In this document: in pieces, positions 22,311 to 29,807 of the stretch | Layout of the letters: the number at the start of each line of letters is the position of its first letter | Numbering within the stretch: the stretch's first letter is position 1 | Origin: a virus | Virus record (IMG/VR): IMGVR_UViG_3300031269_000035 | Coordinates: 1 to 38,588 of that record | Strand: one strand, 5' to 3' | Length of the DNA stretch: 38,588 nt | Program-made: the position numbers and the translations under genes | The notes under the pieces: model-generated | The model's database searches: none | Told to the model about the DNA's origin: nothing | The model's input: only the letters and a program-made list of their open reading frames with translations

Positions 22311-23001
22311 CCTCATCCCCTTTTTTACGCAGGGCTGCTAGAGCGTTTGCGGCGTCGTCAAAGCTGGAGCCTTTACTTGATTCTGACGACACACCCACAC
22401 CCTTGCTGGTTTTCGCCCGCCCTGTCCTAATCTTTGACGGGATAAAGGCCGGAGCATCCCCATCAACTGCATCCGAAGATTTAGAAGGCGTAGTATGGGG
22501 ATTTTTTGGCGGAGGCGAGGCTGCTACATGCGCGGGCCGCTCCATGTATTCCGAAAACTGGTCCCCAAACTTCTCTTGCTGATTGATGAGTTGATTGATG
22601 GCACCCATCAGGTCGGAGTTCATCTTACGCAATTTCTCATTCTCTTCCAGAGACTTCTCTAACAGGGCTTCACTCTTGGCGAAGCTGCCTTCTCCCAGCC
22701 CCTCACCCTCTTCTGGGATGTCAGGCAGGTCATCGGTAAGAGGTGCTTTAGTCGTGTGCTTAGGCTTAGGCTGCACCCTCTTCACACGGCGCTTAGGGGG
22801 AGTCACAGGCGAGGCTTCCGTGCCTGTGATCACCTTGACCTTCTCCACTTGCTTTTGCTGGATAGCATGGTTCAAGTCACGGGACCACGCTGCCCGGCCA
22901 GCCTCTATGGTTATCGACTGTTGGTACGGTACCGTGATGCCTAAGTCTCGAATGGTATGACCCCCAATCACCTTACCCATAATGACGATGAACTTGTTCA
23001 T
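22303..23001 (-). CDS. Virion-module protein with coiled coil and disordered tail
   Basis: This is a 232-residue protein. A compact N-terminus (VIMGKVIGGHTIRDLGITVP, then a strand) resembles small phage structural proteins. A basic Pro/Lys/Arg linker (PPKRRVKRVQPKPK) and an acidic stretch follow, then a coiled coil at about 105-150 (EALLEKSLEENEKLRKMN), then a Ser/Pro-rich low-complexity end. GGGTGGTAA precedes the ATG, and the start overlaps the upstream stop. The exact role is unknown; a scaffold- or neck-associated protein is possible. Confidence 0.65.
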   Translation of the reverse strand: MNKFIVIMGKVIGGHTIRDLGITVPYQQSITIEAGRAAWSRDLNHAIQQKQVEKVKVITGTEASPVTPPKRRVKRVQPKPKHTTKAPLTDDLPDIPEEGEGLGEGSFAKSEALLEKSLEENEKLRKMNSDLMGAINQLINQQEKFGDQFSEYMERPAHVAASPPPKNPHTTPSKSSDAVDGDAPAFIPSKIRTGRAKTSKGVGVSSESSKGSSFDDAANALAALRKKGDEDD

Positions 23002-23507
23002 TTACCACCCATCAGTCGTTTCTTAACTTCGTCCTTTATCTGGCCCGAAATCTTTTCCTTGACCTTATCTCTGGCCTTTTCGATACCACGCTCTAAGAAA
23101 TGCTTGCCTTTGAAACCGGGGTGCTGCCACTTGCCTTCCTGCATAGACTTCGGCGTGGCGTTACGAAAGACTAGCTCGCCATTGTCCTTTACAATAGGGA
23201 TAGGACGGTTAGCCTTCGTCAAATGGGTCATCTGGTAAGCCTTAACGCCCGAGTTGAGGTACTTCGCTGCGGGGTGATCTGACTCAATAACGAGGGTGGA
23301 CTTACCTATAACCTTGAACGAAAAAGAGTTGAGCAGTTCTGTCGGCTGGCCCTTAAAAGACATACGCCGTATCTCTTTCTGGATCTCCATGATAGCTTCT
23401 CGGCCTACCTCTTCCAAGAGTTTCGTACGGTCATGCTGATCTTCTAGGGGGGTGTTCTTGGCTATAGGCTTACCGTAAACGCCCTTAAGTCTGAATTTAT
23501 TAGCCAT
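22998..23507 (-). CDS. HK97-gp10-like tail/neck completion protein
   Basis: This is a 169-residue protein with a perfect AGGAGG five bases before the ATG. The mid-part holds DHPAAKYLNSGVKAYQM and the C-terminal part HPGFKGKHFLERGIEKARDK, the typical HPG-x-x-G-x-x-F-L helix of the HK97 gp10/minor tail family. Such proteins sit at the head-tail junction or cap the tail tube during assembly. Neighbours are structural. Reasonably confident by motif and context. Confidence 0.7.
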   Translation of the reverse strand: MANKFRLKGVYGKPIAKNTPLEDQHDRTKLLEEVGREAIMEIQKEIRRMSFKGQPTELLNSFSFKVIGKSTLVIESDHPAAKYLNSGVKAYQMTHLTKANRPIPIVKDNGELVFRNATPKSMQEGKWQHPGFKGKHFLERGIEKARDKVKEKISGQIKDEVKKRLMGGK

Positions 23508-23697
23508 GCTTGCCTCCTATCTGCTTTGCAATCTCTTTCCGAAGTGCTGAGATATCTGCAACACTACCCACGACCACGGTGCCCTGCCTCTGGTCTTTGA
23601 TGAACATACGGTACAGAGGTACCGAATCACGTGACGCCCGTATGTTAAGACGGCTGGTAATTCTCTTTTCGGTACTTCGATTCAATGTCATATCCAT
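23500..23697 (-). CDS. Small protein, 65 residues
   Basis: ATG at 23697 has AGGA four bases upstream; GTG at 23700 and ATG at 23691 are also possible. The product has a basic first half (RSTEKRITSRLNIRASRD) and a hydrophobic VVVGSVADIS core, ending GGKHG. It overlaps the end of the upstream gene by about 50 bases and the next start by eight. No family was recognised. Confidence 0.55.
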   Translation of the reverse strand: MDMTLNRSTEKRITSRLNIRASRDSVPLYRMFIKDQRQGTVVVGSVADISALRKEIAKQIGGKHG

Positions 23698-24220
23698 CAC
23701 ATCCTAGTTGCGTGAGCACTGAAAGTGGCCCCCCGACTTCGACCAACACGGGGTCTTTCCAGTTGTGTGTCTCCAGACCGTCACTTACCGTCGTAATGAC
23801 CTTAACCCCGTAGTCCCTAAAGGGTGCTAGGGCGGTGGTGATAGCTGAAAGGTAATCCATAAAGGAGCGGTATCCTACATCCACAAAAATGACATCGGGA
23901 CTGCGACCTCTCAGAAAATCAAGCATCTTCAAAGACACAAAATTGCGCAGGTTCCTTGTGTGGAGAAAGTTGGCGCGGTCTGAAATCACGACACACTCGG
24001 TGTCCGGGTGCTGCTCAATGTACCGCTTGATAGCGGTAGAGTGCCCCGACCTCCTACCAAAAGATATATTCAAGAACCCGTGTGCGGAATGCAACACGTC
24101 GCGGGCGCTGTGGACAGGATAATCCCCCACATAAGCCTTAAAGCACGCAACCATCAAGTCCGTGGCATATGTGTTGGGGTGCCACAAAAACTTACCCACG
24201 AGTCCCTTCTGTATGATCAC
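23645..24220 (-). CDS. P-loop-like protein with His in place of the Walker A lysine
   Basis: This is a 191-residue protein. LNISFGRRSGHSTAIKRYI resembles Walker A (G-x-x-x-G-K-S/T) but has His where Lys belongs. CVVISDRANFLH and DVIFVDVGYRSFMDYLSAI follow as candidate beta-strand 2 and Walker B. The fold may be that of terminase- or helicase-type ATPases, cut to a minimal size; activity is doubtful without the lysine. The start is GTG coupled to the upstream stop (GTGAAGTGATC). Phage P-loop proteins with Gly-His at this place may be a distinct group; I could not check. Confidence 0.5.
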   Translation of the reverse strand: MIIQKGLVGKFLWHPNTYATDLMVACFKAYVGDYPVHSARDVLHSAHGFLNISFGRRSGHSTAIKRYIEQHPDTECVVISDRANFLHTRNLRNFVSLKMLDFLRGRSPDVIFVDVGYRSFMDYLSAITTALAPFRDYGVKVITTVSDGLETHNWKDPVLVEVGGPLSVLTQLGCDGYDIESKYRKENYQPS

Positions 24221-24498
24221 TTCACAAGACCCATCTCGTCGGCAGTCTCCATGACAGCACGATGGAGGTAAGGGTACACGTCGTCATCCTTGAGGTCCAT
24301 ATCCACACCCGCCTCTTCCAAAGCCTTGTCCAGCTTCTTCTTAGCCGTGTCAAAGAATTCTTTCTTGGCGTCTGAGACTCCGAGTTGCTGTGTGAGCATT
24401 TCGCCCATCATCTTCTCGACGTCGCCTTTAGCCTTGTACGAAAGCCTCTGCCCGAAAGCACGAAAGGCCACCATTTTTGCTACTCGCTTCTTGTTCAT
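24217..24498 (-). CDS. Small helical protein, 93 residues
   Basis: AGGAG at ideal spacing. It starts MNKKRVAKMVAFRAFGQRLS, like the nested protein at 935-1228 (MSKLRLAKMVARM), then is helical and acidic (DVEKMMGEMLTQQLG; KKKLDKALEEAGVDMDLK). The basic amphipathic first helix followed by unrelated sequence again looks like a tag. Function is unknown. Confidence 0.65.
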   Translation of the reverse strand: MNKKRVAKMVAFRAFGQRLSYKAKGDVEKMMGEMLTQQLGVSDAKKEFFDTAKKKLDKALEEAGVDMDLKDDDVYPYLHRAVMETADEMGLVK

Positions 24499-24522
24499 TG
24501 TATTCTCCTGTGGGGCGGGCGA

Positions 24523-25863
24523 TTACTGTCCGCCTCCGCTTATGTTCTCCCAAACGGGAGTACGTCCTTGCTCTTCAATGTCGTTCGACACTGCTGAGTC
24601 ATCTGTGATTTGAGGGTACCGAACTTCATCTTTCTCATCATCCCAATCAATAGTACGGGTCTCTGGGAAAGCCAGAGCATCCGTACCCGTCACAGGCACA
24701 TCGTAGCGAATGTCCCTCTTATCGAGGATGTCCACATTGAAGTGTTGCTGTAAGACATTTCCTCGGTTGGTCGGCATACGCACCGAACCAATCGAATAGC
24801 GGTCACCGTTCATTTTAACCATGAAGTCTCTCTGTGAGAGCAATGGCTGGGGTCCAGTCCAGACATCGTAGACCATCTCTTCTACCCTACCTCTTTCGGT
24901 CTGACGGATAATGCGCTCGGCGTCGGGCGGAGCCATTAGAATATTGTAAGGGCCTTCGTAGCCACCACGGATTCCAGTACCGAAACACGAACCACAATCA
25001 TTACGGGGGTGAGGGTCATCTGGACGCTTACACTTACATGTAACACCCCGGTACTTGTGAAGAAAAACCTTCACCCGCTCTCCACCTTGATCCAATATCC
25101 ACCTGTTACGGCGGATAGCCTCACGCCATATGTAGTCTAGGTTCTCCATCTGCTGGATATGGCGAGATTCTGTCCACTCCATTGGAGTCTCTTTGAGCAC
25201 ACCATCCCACTTATCGTAAGCCACGGTTGTGACCCGGTAAAATGTGCGCTTGTACAGGTCATTCTCGATGAGGTTGGCATTGTACCGGTAGGAGCACGTA
25301 ACCACTGAGTTTGGACCCGGCAATGCAGGGTCTATGCGCTCATTGGTTGCAGTATCATACTGGTAGGCCGTTTGAAGCTCTACCTCACCTGTCTCCCCAT
25401 AGACACGAGCGGGATTGATCTCCACTCCGTCTATGAAGACTTGTACGTCAGCCGAACTGTTTGCCACAACGTCAGGATTGTCTGGGGTCGTGATGGGGTA
25501 GTTCCGAACTCGGAAGATCCACCGGCCCTGTTCATCACCTTGTGCGACGAAGCGAGCACTAACGTCCTCTTGGACCACCGCTTCACTGGTCGTCTCGTCA
25601 CGGTAAAAGGTAGCACCTAATGGATTCGTATTGAGTCGGGTGAAAGGGCCAAACTCTGAGTCGAAAGAGCGGTAGACATTGACTCCGAGGATGTCGAAGC
25701 CAGTGTTGTTCGGCAACAAGGCCGGGTCTGTCCAGTGGATATCCACGCCCGTAAAGGTACTGGAAAAAGCCCATTGGACATTCGTGTTCAACGGCGGAAG
25801 GGGGTGCGTCGGGTTCTGACGCTCCTTTGTCGTTGTCTTTCTATCACGAGGTCCAGCAGCCAT
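24523..25863 (-). CDS. Virion structural protein with FN3-like and sheath-type modules
   Basis: This is a 446-residue protein. Residues 25-85 have an FN3-like run (VDIHWTDP...FDILGVNVYRS..GPFTRLN). At about 115-205 comes a module also seen twice in the sheath: FRVRNYPITTPDN, DVQVFIDGVEINPARVYG, ...VVTCSYRYN. Then comes a helix and a Cys-rich knuckle (CKCKRPDDPHPRNDCGSCFG, about 272-291) that may bind zinc. The C-terminal part is strand-rich. The build and neighbours indicate a virion protein near the tail or neck. GGTGAGGC stands before the ATG. Confidence 0.7.
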   Translation of the reverse strand: MAAGPRDRKTTTKERQNPTHPLPPLNTNVQWAFSSTFTGVDIHWTDPALLPNNTGFDILGVNVYRSFDSEFGPFTRLNTNPLGATFYRDETTSEAVVQEDVSARFVAQGDEQGRWIFRVRNYPITTPDNPDVVANSSADVQVFIDGVEINPARVYGETGEVELQTAYQYDTATNERIDPALPGPNSVVTCSYRYNANLIENDLYKRTFYRVTTVAYDKWDGVLKETPMEWTESRHIQQMENLDYIWREAIRRNRWILDQGGERVKVFLHKYRGVTCKCKRPDDPHPRNDCGSCFGTGIRGGYEGPYNILMAPPDAERIIRQTERGRVEEMVYDVWTGPQPLLSQRDFMVKMNGDRYSIGSVRMPTNRGNVLQQHFNVDILDKRDIRYDVPVTGTDALAFPETRTIDWDDEKDEVRYPQITDDSAVSNDIEEQGRTPVWENISGGGQ

Positions 25864-25892
25864 GCCTCACCGTCCTAGCAGAAGCCCCCTAC

Positions 25893-25933
25893 GAAAAATG
25901 CGGGGCACAAGGTATCTCTACCGTACCCCGCAT
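25893..25933 (-). terminator. Probable terminator with a two-part hairpin
   Basis: An 8-bp stem ATGCGGGG/CCCCGCAT (25898-25905 with 25926-25933) encloses a second small stem (GGTA/TACC). On the minus strand it is followed by TTTTTCG. It lies between the stop at 25962 and the start at 25863. Confidence 0.65.
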
Positions 25934-25935
25934 AT

Positions 25936-25948
25936 AAGCGGATAACCG
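25936..25948 (-). promoter_or_regulatory. GGTTATC-N3-TTATAT element
   Basis: The minus strand reads ACGGTTATCCGCTTATATGCG, partly running into the hairpin at 25893-25933. Because the terminator lies between it and the next gene, its role as a promoter is less clear than at other sites. Confidence 0.25.
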
Positions 25949-25961
25949 TTTCAGGTTAGGC

Positions 25962-26342
25962 TCAGGTCATTGCATTCTGCTTTAAGTGCTCTGCAATACG
26001 CATAAGGAATACCTCTGCCTCTTCATCTTCGGCGCGCATCCAACCGAGGATCACGGCCCCTAACTCGAATACTAGTTCTTTGGGGAGGCGCTTAATGAGG
26101 TGGTTCTGTATCTCGGGGTCAACGGGCCACTCGTAAGGGTAAACGTTCCCTTCAACCTCTTCCTCCATCAAGAGGATACGATCTCTTAGCAGGTCAGACA
26201 TGAATTGATACGGGTCTACGAACCGGTCGTAACTCTGGCGAAGCCTCTTCTGGTGGAACTTAGGGAGAGGCAAGTAGTAGAATTCAAACTCTGAATGTGA
26301 TGGGGAACAGTAACGGTAAAGGGAATTGGGCTGAGTCCACAT
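25962..26342 (-). CDS. Unknown 126-residue protein
   Basis: GAGGGGCCT precedes the ATG. The protein is aromatic-rich at the start (MWTQPNSLYRYCSPSHSEFE) and helical after, with ELVFELGAVILGWMRAEDEE. No family was recognised. It appears transcribed from an element 51 bases upstream (26393-26407) and ended by the hairpin at 25893-25933, so it may be a single-gene unit. Confidence 0.65.
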   Translation of the reverse strand: MWTQPNSLYRYCSPSHSEFEFYYLPLPKFHQKRLRQSYDRFVDPYQFMSDLLRDRILLMEEEVEGNVYPYEWPVDPEIQNHLIKRLPKELVFELGAVILGWMRAEDEEAEVFLMRIAEHLKQNAMT

Positions 26343-26392
26343 AGGCCCCTCGTTGGCTAAGTGTTGAACGAAATGCTACCTACAAGGGGGAT

Positions 26393-26407
26393 AAACAGAT
26401 TACCCGA
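26393..26407 (-). promoter_or_regulatory. GGTAATC-type element upstream of the 126-residue gene
   Basis: The minus strand reads TCGGGTAATCTGTTTATCC, 51 bases before the ATG at 26342. It shows the same GGTAATC-N3-TT core as the other structural-region elements. Confidence 0.35.
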
Positions 26408-26421
26408 ACGGCCTCGCTAGA

Positions 26422-26761
26422 TCACCGTAACAGGACCCGTCTTATAAGGGTTTGGGCGCGTTTACTTGGCTTGGATGTCAGGAATCCCGCACAACGACCA
26501 TGCTCGTAAGGAGGCTCAGTACCTTGGAACTCATACTGGTCGGAAGTCATATCCAAAATCTCACCATCCCGTACTAGCCACCAATGTACGACGCCCTTCT
26601 TGACAGGGCTTCCAACCAGACGACGTTCCGCCTAGTAAGTGCCACGCCGCTTCTGACGCCACATAACAATGGCCATAGAGGGGAATGTTTGAGCCTCGGA
26701 ATTTGGGCTTTAAGAGATCATCGGTCAAGGATGACCGAATGGCTAAACGCAATGCTATCAT
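26422..26761 (-). pseudogene. Frameshifted gene of a phage family with GHCYVASEA and HWWL motifs
   Basis: From ATG 26761 the frame gives LKPKFRGSNIPLYGHCYVA, then SEAAWHLLGG...GWKP, and then leaves the expected sequence and stops at 26561. In the frame one base on (dropping T 26605 in CCC-T-GTC), the text resumes VKKGVVHWWLVRDGEILD, MTSDQYEFQG, ...GRCAGFL, to a stop at 26422. Joined, they make a product of about 112 residues resembling a phage family with GHCYVASEA, HWFL and ILD.TA.Q motifs; a Cys-His-Asp set might be catalytic, which is inference. A true mutation, a +1 recoding site (CCC-U) and an assembly error are all open. No strong ribosome binding site precedes the ATG. Confidence 0.7.
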
Positions 26762-26800
26762 GAGGACACCGTAGCCTTTAAGAGGCCCGTAATCAAGTCC

Positions 26801-27691
26801 TCAGATTCCGATGAATTTTCGAGGGGTCAGGACGCCCTTACCGGTAACAGGACCAAACGCACTGCGCACGCCCAAGCCGTACCTGCTCTGTCGGAGACCT
26901 CTCATAATCTTCACGGTACGAGTCTTATTCTCCATGAACTTGTCGAAGCGGCCCTCTGCATTCTGCTTGATGGACTCGTACTTCGAGGACTTCTCAATGG
27001 ACAAAGACACACCCCCAATGGAGTAGTCAAACTCATCTGCTATCCAGTTCAAACTCAGCGCAATGCAAGCGTGAACCATAGCACCTGTCATGACCCACGG
27101 AATCCAGTCCCGCTTTGCTCTCACCAGATCATCAATAGATCGGAAATGAGTTTCAGGTGGGGAGGCGTTAATCGAGAAGACAGCCTGCTCCATATACTCA
27201 ATGAGTTCGATGTCCTCCCAGATGTACGCAAACACCCTGTTGAACTCGTTGATTGTCCCTGACGACGTTGGAGGCCGGAAATGGTAGTTTCGGTCGGGAT
27301 TGTTGTCTCTCAGGAGACGGCGAAGCCTCGCAATCATGTCCGCTTGTATGGTGGTGTACAACTGAGCTTGGAACTGTAAGGCATCCACAATCTCAAACTC
27401 CTCCATGACCGTTACTTGCGGTGACGAAGAAGTCTCTTGGATTGTCCACCGAATACGGTAGAGGCCGTAAGCGGCATTCTCTGGGACTTGGAAGTGTGCA
27501 TAGTACGAACCAAGTTCGATGCGCACAGGGTCACGCTGAGAAGGTCCGATAAGGACTTCCGTGCCTGTGGTCACATCGAAAAGGGCGTACTTGATGTAGA
27601 AGGGGTCAATCGGAGCATTGCCAGAATCTACCACTTCGATGGAGAGGTCATCGGGGCAGGTGATGTATCCTCTCTCGTACTGTTCTGGCAT
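26801..27691 (-). CDS. Virion structural protein of large myoviruses
   Basis: This is a 296-residue protein with GGAG five bases before the ATG. The N-terminal 105 residues form a beta domain (IELGSYYAHFQVPENAAYG; YRIRWTIQE). The central part carries ARLRRLLRDNNPDRNYHFRP, INEFNRVFAYIWEDIELIEY and WVMTGAMVHACIALSLNWIA, then FDYSIGGVSLSIEKSSKY. I recall similar strings in structural proteins of large myoviruses but cannot name the T4 equivalent. Position beside the gp10-like and FN3-like genes fits a neck or tail-completion protein. Confidence 0.7.
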   Translation of the reverse strand: MPEQYERGYITCPDDLSIEVVDSGNAPIDPFYIKYALFDVTTGTEVLIGPSQRDPVRIELGSYYAHFQVPENAAYGLYRIRWTIQETSSSPQVTVMEEFEIVDALQFQAQLYTTIQADMIARLRRLLRDNNPDRNYHFRPPTSSGTINEFNRVFAYIWEDIELIEYMEQAVFSINASPPETHFRSIDDLVRAKRDWIPWVMTGAMVHACIALSLNWIADEFDYSIGGVSLSIEKSSKYESIKQNAEGRFDKFMENKTRTVKIMRGLRQSRYGLGVRSAFGPVTGKGVLTPRKFIGI

Positions 27692-27709
27692 GACGGCTCC
27701 AGCTTGGGG

Positions 27710-27946
27710 TTACATGTGGCAGAGACGCTTTAGGTTGCGAATCTCATTGGCGTGGGACAGGGCCGAAACCTGAGCAGTACCTGCGAAGTAGCTATCTCGC
27801 ATCTCCCGCATGTTATCTATTTCGGCGAAAATGAAATAGGTCTTACGGCCTACTTTAGCCGAACCCTTAAACTCTACACCTGAGCTTTTGAGGTACGCAG
27901 CGAAATATAGGTCGCTGGTCCTAAAATCCTTCTCAACGCTTTCCAT
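27710..27946 (-). CDS. DUF5659-like small protein
   Basis: ATG at 27946 gives 78 residues; a TTG at 27964 would add six. The sequence DFRTSDLYFAAYLKSSG followed by a strand with GRKTYFIFAE matches the small DUF5659 family (phage and bacterial, unknown function). A helical Arg/Asn-rich end follows. It ends 19 bases before the next gene. Confidence 0.55.
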   Translation of the reverse strand: MESVEKDFRTSDLYFAAYLKSSGVEFKGSAKVGRKTYFIFAEIDNMREMRDSYFAGTAQVSALSHANEIRNLKRLCHM

Positions 27947-27970
27947 TCTACTCACTTGACTCAAGCAACA

Positions 27971-28366
27971 TTAACGCGGGAACATCTTAGCACTCTGCTC
28001 TGTTGCGTAATCGTCAGGCTCACCATGCTCACGAACCCACTTAGCTTCCTCATCGGTGAGCTTACCAAGTTGCTTCATGGAGATGTCCTCAAGTGACTTG
28101 ACAACATCTTCAATCATCTTGATCATTTTCTCGGCACCCTTCTTACCGGGGCCGTCAGAGTAAGAGGCGGCATGGTCATATTCCCGTGCCACATCCTTTA
28201 GCTCGCGCTCCATGTCATGTACTGTGTTCCAGTACTTATGCAGAACCCCCATAACAGGTCCCTGAGCACGAGCTTGCTTCATAGCAGCCAGTACAGGGCG
28301 GATATGCGGGCGAAGCTCCGGGTGTTCGGTACCGAGCTTGATAAGTTGCTGTGCTGTCTTGTTCAT
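27971..28366 (-). CDS. Leader-tagged helical protein, 131 residues
   Basis: AAGGAAAACCC precedes the ATG. Residues 1-30 (MNKTAQQLIKLGTEHP, ELRPHIRPVLAAMK) are identical to the start of the next upstream gene at 28382-28720 and lie in a 100-bp DNA repeat. The body is helical and charged (VHDMERELKDVAREYDHAAS; MIKMIEDVVKSLEDISMKQL). Same start plus different body looks like tag swapping. A scaffold or internal-head protein is possible; unproven. Confidence 0.75.
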   Translation of the reverse strand: MNKTAQQLIKLGTEHPELRPHIRPVLAAMKQARAQGPVMGVLHKYWNTVHDMERELKDVAREYDHAASYSDGPGKKGAEKMIKMIEDVVKSLEDISMKQLGKLTDEEAKWVREHGEPDDYATEQSAKMFPR

Positions 28367-28376
28367 GGGTTTTCCT
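28277..28376. repeat. 100-bp direct repeat, copy 1
   Basis: It matches 28631-28730 at 99 of 100 positions (the one difference is 28340/28694), covering the leader codons, the ATG and the ribosome binding site. The copies lie 354 bases apart, and the match stops sharply at the end of the leader. Confidence 0.95.
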
Positions 28377-28381
28377 TACGC

Positions 28382-28720
28382 TTAGAGTGACCGGCGAGCA
28401 GCGCCTTGAAGCTTAGAGATTTCCTTATCGGAATCCTTTACAAGCTTTCGGGCCTTTCGGAGGTTTTCTTCTGCCACCATTAGTGCATCGTACAAAGCTG
28501 TGGTGGCGCGCAAAGACCCTCTAGGAGCAATATCCATCCACCGTTCTCGGATACTAACAATCTCATCCACAGCTTCGACCACTTCATCGAGGGCTGTGTT
28601 GACGGGAATCTCCACCTCACGGCTAGAGGTCTTCATAGCAGCCAGTACAGGGCGGATATGCGGGCGAAGCTCCGGGTGTTCGGTACCGAGCTTAATAAGT
28701 TGCTGTGCTGTCTTGTTCAT
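28382..28720 (-). CDS. Leader-tagged helical protein, 112 residues
   Basis: GAGGAAAACCC precedes the ATG. The first 30 residues equal those of the protein at 27971-28366. The body has IPVNTALDEVVEAVDEIVSI and a long helix KARKLVKDSDKEISKLQGAA, suggesting a coiled coil. No family was recognised. It ends 15 bases before the next leader-tagged gene. Confidence 0.75.
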   Translation of the reverse strand: MNKTAQQLIKLGTEHPELRPHIRPVLAAMKTSSREVEIPVNTALDEVVEAVDEIVSIRERWMDIAPRGSLRATTALYDALMVAEENLRKARKLVKDSDKEISKLQGAARRSL

Positions 28721-28730
28721 GGGTTTTCCT
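28631..28730. repeat. 100-bp direct repeat, copy 2
   Basis: Partner of 28277-28376. Because the repeat includes the ribosome binding site, the duplication carries a complete translation start plus tag. Confidence 0.95.
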
Positions 28731-29329
28731 CACTTTTGGATGGGTACTAAAAGGGTCACGTTGTCTTGTACCTTAATATCAAAGTCTCTTCCAAGAGCCT
28801 TACCGAGGGAGCGCCAAAGATTATCCACGTTGTAATTAGGATGATCTCTAATGTAGACCTGCCATGCTTTGTTGCTACCGTGGTACATCATGCCCTTGTC
28901 AGCACGAACTCCCGCATAGCTGCTCCAATCATTACCGATGATAGCCTTGAGAGCCGATTCAATGTCTTTACCCACTTTCGGGTCAGGTGGCTCTAGGTTG
29001 TAAGGGTCGTTCTCATCTTGGTACATGTGCATCTCTACAATGTACTTGATGTCTTGCTTTCCAAACGACTCAATCACGTCACGGTAACGCTCTTGAGCGT
29101 AATCCTTGATGGCCTTCTTGACGAGGGCCTCGGCCTCAGCGGTACTCCTCCACGGGCCGTAGTTAGTGGTGGCAAGCATCGCAATCTCATCTTCGTACTG
29201 TTCTGCATGATTCGAAAGATTGAAGTGGGTCTTTTTTGCCGTCTTAAGCATAGGCAAGATGTCCTTACGAAGCTCAGGCTTGGCGTGAGCTAGACGGATA
29301 AGTGCATCTCTGAGTTTTTGATCAGACAT
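28730..29329 (-). CDS. Leader-tagged protein, 199 residues
   Basis: GGAGG four bases before the ATG. Leader at 1-30: MSDQKLRDALIRLAHAKP, ELRKDILPMLKTAKK, a diverged version. The body is mixed: a helical part (AEALVKKAIKDYAQERYRDV), an acidic loop (YQDENDPYNLEPPDPKVG), and a C-terminal WRSLGKALGRDFDIKVQ. No known motif. It is first of three consecutive leader-tagged genes. Confidence 0.75.
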   Translation of the reverse strand: MSDQKLRDALIRLAHAKPELRKDILPMLKTAKKTHFNLSNHAEQYEDEIAMLATTNYGPWRSTAEAEALVKKAIKDYAQERYRDVIESFGKQDIKYIVEMHMYQDENDPYNLEPPDPKVGKDIESALKAIIGNDWSSYAGVRADKGMMYHGSNKAWQVYIRDHPNYNVDNLWRSLGKALGRDFDIKVQDNVTLLVPIQK

Positions 29330-29359
29330 TAGTCCTCCGGTGTGTGACGTGACAAGAGA

Positions 29360-29806
29360 TTAGAGCGTGAAGAGAGCCGTACCGTCTGCAACAAAGACCT
29401 TGATCCAACCAAGCTCATTGAGCTTGGCCAGAACGCCATCATTGAAGCTGAGAAGGAACTTGCCAGTCTCTACGAAATCGTAGGAGATGAGGGCTTGAAT
29501 AGCCTCAGCTTCACCTGAGGTAGTTCCAGTGACGCCGGCAAGGGCATCTGCTTGTGTAATGATAGTGGCGACCGAAATGTTATCCGCACCAATGGTGTTG
29601 GCGATGAATGTAGCAAGTTCCGAGTCGAGGGCAGTTGCGCCCAGACCTTCGAGGTTAGCGGTCAACTCACCATCGTCATCGACGGGGTGGATATAACGCT
29701 CCTGTCCGGGAGGATTGATTGTATGCTCTCGAAGGCTCTGCTTCTTTGTGAGGTCCTGTAGAAGGACTTTACCAAAGGGTGAGCCTACTACGCTGATAAG
29801 TGCCAT
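29360..29806 (-). CDS. Unknown virion-module protein, 148 residues
   Basis: GGAG seven bases before the ATG. It starts MALISVVGSPFGKVLLQDLT, then Ala/Gly/Thr-rich sequence (ADALAGVTGTTSGEAEAIQA), ending in strands (GKFLLSFNDGVLAKLNELGW). The composition resembles small virion or decoration proteins. No family was recognised. Confidence 0.65.
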   Translation of the reverse strand: MALISVVGSPFGKVLLQDLTKKQSLREHTINPPGQERYIHPVDDDGELTANLEGLGATALDSELATFIANTIGADNISVATIITQADALAGVTGTTSGEAEAIQALISYDFVETGKFLLSFNDGVLAKLNELGWIKVFVADGTALFTL

Positions 29807-29807
29807 G

